Assembly (NCBI GenBank): GCA_963719275.1
Contig: CAVRBT010000007.1
Span: forward strand, 124,001 to 188,000
Source: AC-32 sp963719275
Lineage (GTDB): Bacteria; Actinomycetota; Thermoleophilia; Gaiellales; Gaiellaceae
Length of the DNA: 64,000 bases
Reading direction: 5' to 3'
Positions 28,937 through 38,704 of this stretch are shown piece by piece (the first letter of the stretch is position 1; every line of letters begins with the position of its first letter). The position numbers and the translations under genes were made by a program. The notes beneath the pieces are model-generated. The model ran no database searches, was not told where the DNA came from, and worked only from the letters and a program-made list of their open reading frames with translations.

Positions 28937-31900
28937 ATGGTGGGAGCCGCCCCCACTGCCGCCGACGCAAGCTCTCGGCGTCGCAGCGCCACAGCGCCTC
29001 GTCCGACGTGGTCCGGGGCTGCGAGGCCCGGACCTAGACGTTCAGGGGGTCTCCGCGCGCTCTGCGTGCTCGCCGGAGTACTGGCCGTCGCACTCTGGCC
29101 GGCAGCTGCGCATGCGCGCATAGACGCCGGCCGCGCCGACACCGAACAGCCCCGGCTCTGGGGCGTCGAAATCGGCACGCACGCGGGGACGTTCGCCCGT
29201 CCCACGTACCTCGCTCGGATGAAGCACGCCGGAATCAACGCCGTCGTGGTCGACCCGAGGCGACTCACGCTGAAGGACCTCAGGGCGACGGTGAAAGCCG
29301 CGAAAGGGGCAAGGCTGTGGGTGATCGAGCTCATTCCGCCCGCGCATGCGAAGGCGACGAGAAGTGTCAAGGCCGTCCGCGCGACCTGCCGCGCGCCCCG
29401 CAAGCCCGCTCAAACCCTGTGCGCCGCGAGCACGGCCTCGCCCTCGGCCGCGATCGCGCTGTCGCGCAGCGGTTCAGCCGGCTCGATGGTGGCCGTGCGC
29501 CTGGCCGGGCCGGCGCAGGTTGCGAGGCTCCGCGGCGTCTCTTCGTCCGGCTTGCAGATCCTCGCGTTGGTCAAGCTGAGGGCGCACAGATTCGCGACCT
29601 CCGCGTGGCGGAAGGCGATCGGTGTCGCCGCGACGACGAGCTCACTTGACCTTGCCGTCACGCCCACCGGCAGCTCGAACCAGACGCTCAGCCCCTATCT
29701 CAACCAGCTGGGCAAGCCGCCGGGCGCGCCCGCCTCGTTTGCCGTGACCGGCTCGACCGCCTCGACTATCTCCGTTGCCTGGGCCGCGGTCGTCGGCGCC
29801 ACGGAGTACAACATCACCGCGAACGGCAAGTTCGCCGGGAAGACGGCAACGACCTCGTTCACCGTCGGCGGCCTCGCCTGCAGCACGGCCTACAAGCTCG
29901 CGGTGACTGCCAAGAACGCAGCCGGTAAGACCTCGAAGGCGTCGACGTTGATGGCGAGCACCGCATCCTGCTCCGACACCACGCCGCCCACCGTGGCGGT
30001 GACCGCTCCCACTGCAGACGCAACCGTGTCAGGCAACGTCTCCGTAACGGCGAGCGCGAGCGACAACGTCGGGCTTGCGAGAGTCGAGTTCTGGGTCGAC
30101 GGTGTACAGGAGGCTGCCGATGCGAGCCCGCCTTACAGCTACGGCTGGGACACGACGCAGGACGCAGGGGGCCCGCACACGATCCTCGCCAAGGCCTTCG
30201 ACACCAGCAACAACAGCGCGAGCGAGACGATCGGCGTCACCGTCTCGAACTCCCCTTGCGTCACGAGCTCGGCGAGCTGGCAGAACACGGCGATGCTGAG
30301 CCCGGACGGGACCTTCGACGTGTCCTTCGACGCGACGCCGAGCGCGGGGAACGTCGACGCCGTCACCGGGCTCTCCGCCGCGGCCGCCTTGGCGTACAGC
30401 GACCTCGCGGTGACCGCCCGCTTCAACTCGAGCGGATCGATCGACGCGATCAACGGCGGCGGCTACGCCGCGACGAACACTGTGCCGTACGCGGGCGGCT
30501 CGACCTATCACTTCCGGGCGGCCGTCAACGTCCCGAGTCACACCTACAGCCTCTACGTGACGCCGCCCGGCAAGCCCGAGACGCCCGTCGCGCTCAACTA
30601 CGCGTTCCGCACCGGGCAGGGGGCGGTCTCGGCGCTCTCGAACTGGGCCGTGACGGCCGCCGACGGCAGCCACCAGACGTGCGGCCTCGCCGTCACGAAC
30701 CCGACCGATATGACCGCGCCGAGCGCGCCGACAGGCCTTGCGAAGACGAGCTCGACCCAGACCTCGCTTTCGCTCTCCTGGGCCGCCTCGACCGACAACG
30801 TCGGCGATCGCCGGCTACACGGTCTACGTCAACGGCACCGCGAGCTCGGCTGCGGCCGGGACGTCGCGGACGATCTCCGGCCTCAGCTGCGGCAGCACCT
30901 ACACGATCGGCGTCGACGCCTACGACGCGGCCGGCAACCATTCCGCGCAGACGAGCACGACGATGTCGACCAGCGCGTGCCCCGGCGACACGACACCGCC
31001 CTCGACGCCCACGAATCTCCACCAAAGCGGCTCGACGGCGACGTCGGTGACCGTCTCCTGGACCGCGTCGACCGACAACGTCGGCGTCACCGGCTACGGC
31101 GCTTACATGAACGGAACCCTGGACGGCTCACCGACCAGCGACCAGCTACACCTTCACCGGCCTCACCTGCGGCACCAGCTACACCCTCGCCGTCGACGCC
31201 GCCGACGCAGCCGGCAACCGCTCAGCCAAACCAGCACCAGCACTCAGCACCAACGCCTGCCCCGACACGACCCCGCCGTCGACGCCGACGGGGCTCGCCA
31301 CGAGCGCGGTCGGCCAGACCTCGATCACGCTCTCCTGGACGGCCTCGAGCGACAACGTGGGGGTGACCGGCTATCGGCTCTACCTGGGCGGCAGCCAGGT
31401 GGGGACATCGCCCTCGACCAGCTACGTCTTCAGCGGGCTCACGTGCGGGACGTCGCTACACGCTCGGCGTCGCCGCCGTCGATGCCGCGGGGAACGTCTC
31501 CGGCACCGCGACGATCGCCGCAACGGCGGCGGCCTGCTCGCCTCAGCCTCCGCCTCCGCCGAATCAGTGGGCCGGTACTTTCGACTGCTACGGGCCGAGT
31601 ACGTCTGGCTGCTGGTCGCCTGCTACATGCTCGATCACAGCCGCTACCTCGAACACCACTGATCTGCAAAACAAGGTAAACGCCGCGAGGGCGGGCGATG
31701 TCGTCTGCGGGAACGGTGCGTACACGTCGCTGACGCTCACCGACAAGGACAACGCCTCAGACATCATCGTCCAGAGCGCGAATCCGGACAGTCCGATGTC
31801 GCTCGCCACTCTCAACCTGACGCGCTCGACGCACTGGAAGTTCCAGGGGATCCACTTCACCAGGAATAGTGCCCTGCTCGGGAATACGGACGTCACGCTG

Positions 31901-32755
31901 ACGCACAACCTTCACGAGAGCGGCCAGTTGAAACTGTCGGCCAGCGACGTTCTCAACTACGGGACGGTCGTGCCGAATGCGAACGTGACCATCGACCACG
32001 ACGAGTTCACGAATTACCAGGAAGAAGACGGCGGCCACGAGGGGCGACTCGAGCTGTATGGCAGCGTCGCCGCAGGCCAACAGAGAGTCCCCGACGGGTT
32101 CACGATCCAGTATTCCTACTTCCACGGCGGCTACCCGAACTCATGCTCGGACGGCATCCAGATGGTCGCTGAGACCTCGGGAGCGGTGATCCGTTACAAC
32201 GAGTTCGCCAATATGCCGCAGGGAGCGTGTGCGCAGGAGCATCCGGCGCAAGCCCCCCACGTCGACCCGATCCAGAGCGTCGGCGACAACGACGTCACGA
32301 TCACCGGTAACTACTTCCACAACATGGGAGACGGCAGCGGCGGGATCGAGTTCTTCGACGGCTGCAACGCGACCGTGGTAACCAACAACGTGGTCGTCGG
32401 CTCGTCCTATGCGCGCTCGATCTCGCTCGGTTACTCCGACCCCTGCAGCAACGCGACCGTGAAGCACAACGTCCTTGGAAACCTGCTCTCGCTCGGACAA
32501 TCCGGCGATAGCGGGAACGTTGCAACCGACAACGTGATGGACGGCTTCTACGTGGGCGAGAAGTTTGGCGTGACCGATAACTACAACCTCTGCACCGTCA
32601 ACAACGGCACCTGCACGGGAGCCCAGGGTCTGCTGAATACGCCCGTCTACGAGGGCGGCGCTGCGCCCTCAGGTTATTACGGCTGGGCGCTTGCGTCGAA
32701 CTCACCCGGCTATCACGCTGCCAGCGACGGCAAGAGCATGGGGATCGCACCCTAG
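28937..32755 (+). CDS. Secreted multi-domain protein: Fn3 and Ig-like repeats plus parallel beta-helix, three frameshifts
   Basis: About 1,270 residues when three one-base insertions (near 30803, 31148 and 31456) are ignored. Signal peptide ALCVLAGVLAVALWPAAAHA. Then a domain of about 150 residues with GVEIGTHAGTFARPTYLARM, an Fn3 domain, an Ig-like domain (PPTVAVTAPTADATVSG), and three more Fn3 repeats (each starting PPSTPT or APSAPTGLA). A 5-Pro linker leads to a right-handed parallel beta-helix domain (NQWAGTFDCY... to MGIAP). The last 1.2 kb is almost identical to the end of the protein at 34172. Likely polysaccharide-binding or lyase-like, extracellular. Confidence 0.75.
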
Positions 32756-32791
32756 GGCGCCGACTTGCCGACGAACAGCTCGAAGGTCGCT
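31546..32791 (+). repeat. 1.25 kb near-identical duplication, copy 1
   Basis: Matches 35125-36370 at an offset of 3579 bp. By eye the only differences are at the edges (A/C at 31545, C/T at 32779). It covers the linker, the full beta-helix domain, the stop codon and about 36 bp beyond. Confidence 0.85.
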
Positions 32792-32799
32792 TCCAGTGA

Positions 32800-32945
32800 G
32801 GGATGGCGAGCGGAAGCGTGTCTGACAACGCCATCGTCGAGCAGACGTGGCGTCCTCTCTTCGGAACCGAGCCGGATTTCCAGCGGCAGGAGTTCCGCCA
32901 GGCATTCCCTCCGGTAGGTGAGTGAGGCTCCGCAGGCCTATTCGT
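32800..32945 (-). pseudogene. Glycosyltransferase family 2 fragment
   Basis: Reads RGASLTYRRECLAELLPLEI followed by RLG in the minus direction. This matches the corresponding segment of the intact gene at 36687-37577 (LRGASLTYRRECLAQLLPLE). Sequence on either side has lost the frame. A remnant left beside the duplication end point. Confidence 0.55.
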
Positions 32946-32973
32946 TGCAGATTTCGGCCTTGTTTCCGGGCCG

Positions 32974-33174
32974 ATGTCGGATGGGCTCACGCTTTCTTGG
33001 GTCGGCGTCGGTTACATCATCTCGGAGGGGAACGGCGCGTTCCTGCTCGTCGCCGGGATCCTCGCGTGGCTCTCGGTCCGCCGCGGTCGCATGATGCTCG
33101 CGGTGCCGATCCTCGCGACGGTGTGCGTGCTGGGCTACGCCGTGGCCTGGTTCGCCATGAGCGGCAAGCCTTAG
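32974..33174 (+). CDS. Small two-helix membrane protein
   Basis: 66 residues; helices at about 20-34 (AFLLVAGILAWLSV) and 42-60 (AVPILATVCVLGYAVAW). ATG 32974 has no strong ribosome site. It overlaps the stop of the convergent minus-strand gene at 33171. Function unknown. Confidence 0.45.
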   Translation: MSDGLTLSWVGVGYIISEGNGAFLLVAGILAWLSVRRGRMMLAVPILATVCVLGYAVAWFAMSGKP

Positions 33175-33944
33175 GTACAGCCTCCGCTCAGCACGGTCGT
33201 CGGGACCCCGGTAGAACGGCGGCCGCGGCGGTCGTAGTTGACGATCGTGTAGCGGTAGGCGGTGCACGGCCGGACCTCTGAGTCGCGGTAGCTCGCCACT
33301 CGCCCCCGGAAGACCACGCCGCCGTGGCCCTGCGCTCCGCGCTGCCGGACGACGACGACTTGGCTGGACCGCGCGGGGCGCTGCCACGAGAGCGTCACGC
33401 CAGCGTTGTCGACCCGCGCCTCGACCCCGAGAACGTTCGACGACCAGCCGCGTGCAACGTTATGCCGAACGCTCGGGGGTGGTCGAAGCGCTGCGCGAGT
33501 GGATGTCCTCGACGGCCGGGTCGTTCGCACCGACGTCTTCGACGGCTTTGTCGTCTGCGGGCTTGCGCTCGGGGACAGGGTGTTCGGCGCTTCGGCGTCG
33601 CCGCCAAGCGTTACCCCAACCGGGGCGGAGTCCCTGCCGCCGAGCAACGTTCCGGAGACTGCACCCGCGACGAAGATGAGCACGGCGAGCACGAGCATCC
33701 GCTGCCAGCGGCGGCGCGGCGGCGGGGCCGCAGATTCGATCGCGACCGGCGGCGGCTCGGGTGGCGCAACCGGCGCAGGTTCGACGACGACCGCAGGGGG
33801 CGGGGGTGGCGCCGCCGGCCTCGGCCGCTCGACGACGTCTGGAAGCAACCTCCGCGCCTGCTCGGCAAGCACGGGGTCGACGAGTACGAGCTCGGGGCTG
33901 ATTGGCCCCAGGTGCCCCGAGCCGCGGTCAGGGCCCGCGTCCAT
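33171..33944 (-). CDS. Single-pass membrane protein with Fn3-like extracellular domain
   Basis: 257 residues from MDAGPDRGSGHLGP. A cytoplasmic N-terminus with PELVLVDPVLAEQARRLLPD, a Pro-rich linker, a membrane helix near 83-105 (MLVLAVLIFVAGAVSGTLLG), a Ser/Thr-rich linker and a C-terminal Fn3-like domain (VDNAGVTLSWQRPARSSQVV ... CTAYRYTIVNYDRRGR). The in-frame region upstream of 33944 is basic and out of character, so I chose the internal start. Divergent from the polyproline beta-helix gene. Confidence 0.65.
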   Translation of the reverse strand: MDAGPDRGSGHLGPISPELVLVDPVLAEQARRLLPDVVERPRPAAPPPPPAVVVEPAPVAPPEPPPVAIESAAPPPRRRWQRMLVLAVLIFVAGAVSGTLLGGRDSAPVGVTLGGDAEAPNTLSPSASPQTTKPSKTSVRTTRPSRTSTRAALRPPPSVRHNVARGWSSNVLGVEARVDNAGVTLSWQRPARSSQVVVVRQRGAQGHGGVVFRGRVASYRDSEVRPCTAYRYTIVNYDRRGRRSTGVPTTVLSGGCT

Positions 33945-34171
33945 CCGAACAGTCTTGCAAGCGCATCGGCGCGACGGGGGCGAGCGTCCAAGCCGAAAAA
34001 GCCGGTGTTTGCAAGCAATTTGGCTCCAAAGCCGCGCGTTGGAAGAGGAGTCAGCCGCCCGATGCTGTAAAAGACCGCCCAACGCCCAGTCAGCCAGAGG
34101 CCAGCTGGCGGATGGGGTTGCGGGTCCGGGCCAGACGGATCTGCCGCTCGGCTTGGCCGGAACGGAGGGAC

Positions 34172-36334
34172 ATGCCTAGGCCGCCCGTGCTCGGTCGCAC
34201 GAAGAACGCCGCAATTCCGTCAAGTCGAGGCTCCGTTTGGTCTCAGTGGAGTTGGCTGCGACTCCTCCGCCGTCATCTCCCCGTGCTCGCCCTCGCGCTC
34301 GTGCTGGGCACCGTGATCGCTGGTGCCGGACCAGCCCTCAGCGCGCTCCCGACCGGTAGCGCCGTTACGACGGCTGCGACATACGGCTCGACGCTCGCGG
34401 TGTCACGGCCTCCCACCACGGCCTCCGGCGACGTCCTGATCGCGTCGGTCTACGCCCGACTGCCCGGCTCGGCCACGATTACGCCGCCGAGCGGCTGGGC
34501 GCTGATCAGGCGCGACAGCAGCACACCCGGCTCCGCGTCGCTGACGCAGGCGCTCTACTACAAAGTCGCGACCTTGGCCGAGCCGACTGCGTACGTGTGG
34601 TCCGTCGGCTCGCAGACGTCGGCGGCGGGCGCGATCCTCGACTTCAAGGGCATCGATACGACCTCGCCCGTCGACTCGCACGGCGGCGCGTTCACGCGTC
34701 AAAGCACGTCGTTCGTCGCCCCCTCCGTAACCACGACCGCGAAGAACGACATCGTGCTCGGCTTCTTCTCGACGAACTCGACCAAGACGCTCCGGCCACC
34801 GAGCTCGATGACCGAGGTCTTCAGCGCCCGCTGGGCGAGCAAGACCTGGAGCCTCGTTGGGGCGGGCGACGGGTACGTCCAGGCCGCAGCGGCCGCTACC
34901 GGAGACAAGAGTGCCACCACGTGGGGACGTCCCAGCAGCGGCATCGGCCAGCTCCTGGCCCTCCGCGCGGCCGCATCGGCACCGGCTCAGGCTCAACCCC
35001 CGCCCCCGCCCCCGCCACCGCCACCGCCACCGCCACCGCCTCCGCCGCCGCCGCCTCCACCTCCGCCGCCGCCCCCGCCCCCCCCGCCTCCACCCCCGCC
35101 CCCGCCACCGCCCCCGCCGCCTCCGCCTCCGCCTCCGCCGAATCAGTGGGCCGGTACTTTCGACTGCTACGGGCCGAGTACGTCTGGCTGCTGGTCGCCT
35201 GCTACATGCTCGATCACAGCCGCTACCTCGAACACCACTGATCTGCAAAACAAGGTAAACGCCGCGAGGGCGGGCGATGTCGTCTGCGGGAACGGTGCGT
35301 ACACGTCGCTGACGCTCACCGACAAGGACAACGCCTCAGACATCATCGTCCAGAGCGCGAATCCGGACAGTCCGATGTCGCTCGCCACTCTCAACCTGAC
35401 GCGCTCGACGCACTGGAAGTTCCAGGGGATCCACTTCACCAGGAATAGTGCCCTGCTCGGGAATACGGACGTCACGCTGACGCACAACCTTCACGAGAGC
35501 GGCCAGTTGAAACTGTCGGCCAGCGACGTTCTCAACTACGGGACGGTCGTGCCGAATGCGAACGTGACCATCGACCACGACGAGTTCACGAATTACCAGG
35601 AAGAAGACGGCGGCCACGAGGGGCGACTCGAGCTGTATGGCAGCGTCGCCGCAGGCCAACAGAGAGTCCCCGACGGGTTCACGATCCAGTATTCCTACTT
35701 CCACGGCGGCTACCCGAACTCATGCTCGGACGGCATCCAGATGGTCGCTGAGACCTCGGGAGCGGTGATCCGTTACAACGAGTTCGCCAATATGCCGCAG
35801 GGAGCGTGTGCGCAGGAGCATCCGGCGCAAGCCCCCCACGTCGACCCGATCCAGAGCGTCGGCGACAACGACGTCACGATCACCGGTAACTACTTCCACA
35901 ACATGGGAGACGGCAGCGGCGGGATCGAGTTCTTCGACGGCTGCAACGCGACCGTGGTAACCAACAACGTGGTCGTCGGCTCGTCCTATGCGCGCTCGAT
36001 CTCGCTCGGTTACTCCGACCCCTGCAGCAACGCGACCGTGAAGCACAACGTCCTTGGAAACCTGCTCTCGCTCGGACAATCCGGCGATAGCGGGAACGTT
36101 GCAACCGACAACGTGATGGACGGCTTCTACGTGGGCGAGAAGTTTGGCGTGACCGATAACTACAACCTCTGCACCGTCAACAACGGCACCTGCACGGGAG
36201 CCCAGGGTCTGCTGAATACGCCCGTCTACGAGGGCGGCGCTGCGCCCTCAGGTTATTACGGCTGGGCGCTTGCGTCGAACTCACCCGGCTATCACGCTGC
36301 CAGCGACGGCAAGAGCATGGGGATCGCACCCTAG
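34172..36334 (+). CDS. Secreted polyproline-linked parallel beta-helix protein
   Basis: 720 residues from ATG 34172 (GGAGGG just upstream). A signal peptide at about 30-55 (LPVLALALVLGTVIAGAGPA), then an immunoglobulin-like beta domain of about 210 residues (SGDVLIASVYARLPGSATIT ... SGIGQLLALRAAA), then 48 consecutive prolines (34997-35140), then a right-handed parallel beta-helix (HWKFQGIHFTRNS, DGIQMVAETSGAVIRYNEFA, HVDPIQSVGDNDVTITGNYF). The beta-helix is nucleotide-identical to that of the protein ending at 32755. Likely a surface polysaccharide-binding or lyase protein. Confidence 0.8.
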   Translation: MPRPPVLGRTKNAAIPSSRGSVWSQWSWLRLLRRHLPVLALALVLGTVIAGAGPALSALPTGSAVTTAATYGSTLAVSRPPTTASGDVLIASVYARLPGSATITPPSGWALIRRDSSTPGSASLTQALYYKVATLAEPTAYVWSVGSQTSAAGAILDFKGIDTTSPVDSHGGAFTRQSTSFVAPSVTTTAKNDIVLGFFSTNSTKTLRPPSSMTEVFSARWASKTWSLVGAGDGYVQAAAAATGDKSATTWGRPSSGIGQLLALRAAASAPAQAQPPPPPPPPPPPPPPPPPPPPPPPPPPPPPPPPPPPPPPPPPPPPPPPPNQWAGTFDCYGPSTSGCWSPATCSITAATSNTTDLQNKVNAARAGDVVCGNGAYTSLTLTDKDNASDIIVQSANPDSPMSLATLNLTRSTHWKFQGIHFTRNSALLGNTDVTLTHNLHESGQLKLSASDVLNYGTVVPNANVTIDHDEFTNYQEEDGGHEGRLELYGSVAAGQQRVPDGFTIQYSYFHGGYPNSCSDGIQMVAETSGAVIRYNEFANMPQGACAQEHPAQAPHVDPIQSVGDNDVTITGNYFHNMGDGSGGIEFFDGCNATVVTNNVVVGSSYARSISLGYSDPCSNATVKHNVLGNLLSLGQSGDSGNVATDNVMDGFYVGEKFGVTDNYNLCTVNNGTCTGAQGLLNTPVYEGGAAPSGYYGWALASNSPGYHAASDGKSMGIAP

Positions 36335-36370
36335 GGCGCCGACTTGCCGACGAACAGTTCGAAGGTCGCT
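35125..36370 (+). repeat. 1.25 kb near-identical duplication, copy 2
   Basis: Partner of 31546-32791. The 5' border lies within the proline codons, so two unrelated N-terminal architectures are joined to the same beta-helix module; the 3' border lies about 36 bp after the stop codon. Confidence 0.85.
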
Positions 36371-36379
36371 GTCAGTCAT

Positions 36380-36460
36380 GACGAGCGCCTACCCCTGGCC
36401 TCACGAGCTCGGAACAGCCAGTTCGTGAGAGGCTGATTCGAACGAACGAACTGAGAACGA
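36380..36460 (-). pseudogene. C-terminal fragment of a family 2 glycosyltransferase
   Basis: The minus strand reads FVRSNQPLTNWLFRAREARG to a TGA, almost the same as the end of the intact gene at 36687 (FVRSNQSPTNWLFRAREVTG). Only this tail remains. Confidence 0.55.
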
Positions 36461-36499
36461 GCAGGCTGAAGCCGAACGCGACCACGCTGACGACGAGGA

Positions 36500-36682
36500 A
36501 TCCATGACCTTGAGACCGGCTCCAACTTGCTGGCTCAGTCGGTGGCGGAGGCATCCTTTCGCGACAACGCGCTCGTCGCATTGGGCTCGCCCAAAGGTAG
36601 TCGGCAGGCGATCGCGATCTGCTGCGCTACACCGCTGAACTTCGTCGCTAACAAGCTCTGGACGTTCCGCGCTCAGAACTGA
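36500..36682 (+). pseudogene. GtrA-family membrane protein fragment
   Basis: The plus strand ends AICCATPLNFVANKLWTFRA, the hallmark C-terminus of GtrA-like polyprenyl-sugar flippases. A hydrophobic GtrA-like helix (HGFLVVSVVAFGFSLLVL) appears next to it on the opposite strand (about 36430-36500), as if one part had been inverted. Confidence 0.45.
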
Positions 36683-36686
36683 GCCG

Positions 36687-37577
36687 TCAACGCTTTCCTG
36701 TGACCTCGCGAGCCCGGAACAGCCAGTTCGTAGGAGATTGATTCGAACGAACGAACTCGCGAAAGCCGGCCTCTGGATGCCTCGGCCTCCGATGGGCAGC
36801 TGACCGCGCGTAGCCCCACACGAGACCTGCAGCCGCCGGATCGCGACCGCCAATCGCCCGGTAGAGCGTTCGCAGGAGCATGTAGGAGGGCCGGTACCAC
36901 ATGTAGTAGGCGGTGTCCCCGTCTTCGGCGTAGCTCGCGAACCGGCTGACGTCGCGAGCACCGGTAGGACGATGATGAAAATAGGGGAGATCCGGGATGA
37001 TCGTGGTCTCCCAGCCGCGGACGCTTGCTCTGACAACACCAATCCCTTCCCAACCGAGCCGCACTTCCAGCGGCAGGAGTTGCGCCAGGCATTCCCTGCG
37101 GTACGTGAGAGAAGCTCCGCGAAGGTTGGGACTCGTCACGTAGACGGGCTCCCACTCGTCGCCGCAAGGCTCATAGCACAGGCCGGAAGCGATTCCGAGT
37201 CGCGAGTTCCTCTGGAACTCCCGGCGGAGGGAGGCGAGATACTCCGGGCCGAACGACACATCCGCGTCGAAGCCTGTGACGAGGTCGGCATGCGCCGGCT
37301 CGCCCATGACTCCAGCGTTGAAGGCACGCACGCTGGAGCGTCCGCGCGCCGGGTTCGTGTCGCTCGGGATCGAGACGAGACGGATCCAGTTGTGCGTGAG
37401 ACCGAGCTCGCGCACGACATCCTGCGTGCCGTCCGTCGACCCGTTGTCGACGACGATCCAGGCATCGGGACGCCAGGTCTGCTCGACGAGACACTCGCCT
37501 AGCCGCTGCAGGTTCTCTGCCTCGTTCCGGGCCGGCGTGACGATCAGATGAGTGTCGATCGAATCGTCAGCGTCCAT
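36687..37577 (-). CDS. Glycosyltransferase family 2
   Basis: 296 residues. N-terminal LIVTPARNEAENLQRLGECL, then DAWIVVDNGSTDGTQ and FDADVSF (the DxD site). A GT-A fold transferring a sugar from a nucleotide donor. The start at 37577 gives MDADDSIDTHLIV; an upstream TTG (37619) adds a less plausible extension. Three fragments of close paralogues occur nearby (32800, 36380, 50345). Confidence 0.85.
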   Translation of the reverse strand: MDADDSIDTHLIVTPARNEAENLQRLGECLVEQTWRPDAWIVVDNGSTDGTQDVVRELGLTHNWIRLVSIPSDTNPARGRSSVRAFNAGVMGEPAHADLVTGFDADVSFGPEYLASLRREFQRNSRLGIASGLCYEPCGDEWEPVYVTSPNLRGASLTYRRECLAQLLPLEVRLGWEGIGVVRASVRGWETTIIPDLPYFHHRPTGARDVSRFASYAEDGDTAYYMWYRPSYMLLRTLYRAIGGRDPAAAGLVWGYARSAAHRRPRHPEAGFREFVRSNQSPTNWLFRAREVTGKR

Positions 37578-37626
37578 CTCGAACCTATCGTGCTTCCCCG
37601 CCGGCACTCGCGCTACCAAGCGTTCA

Positions 37627-38694
37627 TCACGGCCTCAGAGACAAGCTACGTCTGACTTCGAGGGACACGGACGCAAGGCGCAAGGCGGCGCGGCGAACGA
37701 CTCGTCCACCAAATTGAGCGGCAATGAATCGCCATGCGAGCGGGTGAGTCAGGATCCGAGGGTAGAGGCGTACGATCTGGACGAAGTCCGCCCATGTCTG
37801 CCACCATGGGGCGCCGAGCCCGGCCTTGTCGGCCACGAAGCGGAGAGTCGCAAGGGACCGGTACCTCCTGGTCTCGCCGCTCGGCAACCCGGCTTCGTCG
37901 AGAAAGCCCATTCGCCGGTCGAACATGATCCGTCCGTACGTGAGTAGGCGATCCTGGGCGTCGGGTTCGTTCTTGCCCCGCGAAGCGAGCGTCATTGTCT
38001 CGGTCTGGTCGTGGACGCGGAAGGCGACAAGCGGCCGGTCGAGATAGGCGATGTCCCAGTTCTGAGCGATGCGCATGAAGAGCGGGACGTCCGCGAAAGG
38101 TTCCTCGCGGGTCCTCATCCCTCCTGCTTCGCGGATCGCGCGCGTTCGATAGGTGGTGCTCGCCGCCAGGATCGCAGTCGACGTCATGCTTCGTTCGAGG
38201 AATGCGCCGCCAGGCTCCACCATCAACGGGTGGCTCGACTTGACGTAGCTCGCCGCGTACTTCTGCACACGTGACTCGATATCGATCTCGTCGAACGCGG
38301 TGTGTACGAGACCTACACGCGGATTCCGCTGAAGTACGTCGACGACCGCGCGCAAGTAGTCCGGATAGAGCCGATCGTCGTCGGGGAGGAGCATGAGGAA
38401 CTCGGTCTCGGTCAGCTCGATAACGCGATTGAAGTTTCCAATCATCCCGATGTTCTTGTTGGCTCGGACGTACTCGAGTCGGGCGTCCGATACCGATGCG
38501 ACGACCTCCTGGGTCTCGTCGGTCGAAGCATTGTCGCTGACAATCAAGCGAAAGTTGTGATAGGTCTGTGCAAGGACACTGTCGATAGCCTCGCGGGCCA
38601 AGTCAGCCCGGTTGAACGTGGGTATTCCGACGGTGACGCTCGTGGCTTCCATTTTCTGCTCGGGAGGTCTCGTCACCTCGACGTCGGTCACCAT
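37627..38694 (-). CDS. Glycosyltransferase family 2
   Basis: 355 residues. TVGIPTFNRADLAREAIDSV, IVSDNASTDETQ and LMLLPDDDRLYPDYL (DDD metal site), with a long C-terminal extension including RVHDQTETMT. The in-frame start at 38727 would overlap the upstream gene by 23 bp; the ATG at 38694 avoids that and is used here. Part of the minus-strand glycan operon. Confidence 0.85.
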   Translation of the reverse strand: MVTDVEVTRPPEQKMEATSVTVGIPTFNRADLAREAIDSVLAQTYHNFRLIVSDNASTDETQEVVASVSDARLEYVRANKNIGMIGNFNRVIELTETEFLMLLPDDDRLYPDYLRAVVDVLQRNPRVGLVHTAFDEIDIESRVQKYAASYVKSSHPLMVEPGGAFLERSMTSTAILAASTTYRTRAIREAGGMRTREEPFADVPLFMRIAQNWDIAYLDRPLVAFRVHDQTETMTLASRGKNEPDAQDRLLTYGRIMFDRRMGFLDEAGLPSGETRRYRSLATLRFVADKAGLGAPWWQTWADFVQIVRLYPRILTHPLAWRFIAAQFGGRVVRRAALRLASVSLEVRRSLSLRP

Positions 38695-38704
38695 GGCTTG
38701 ACGG

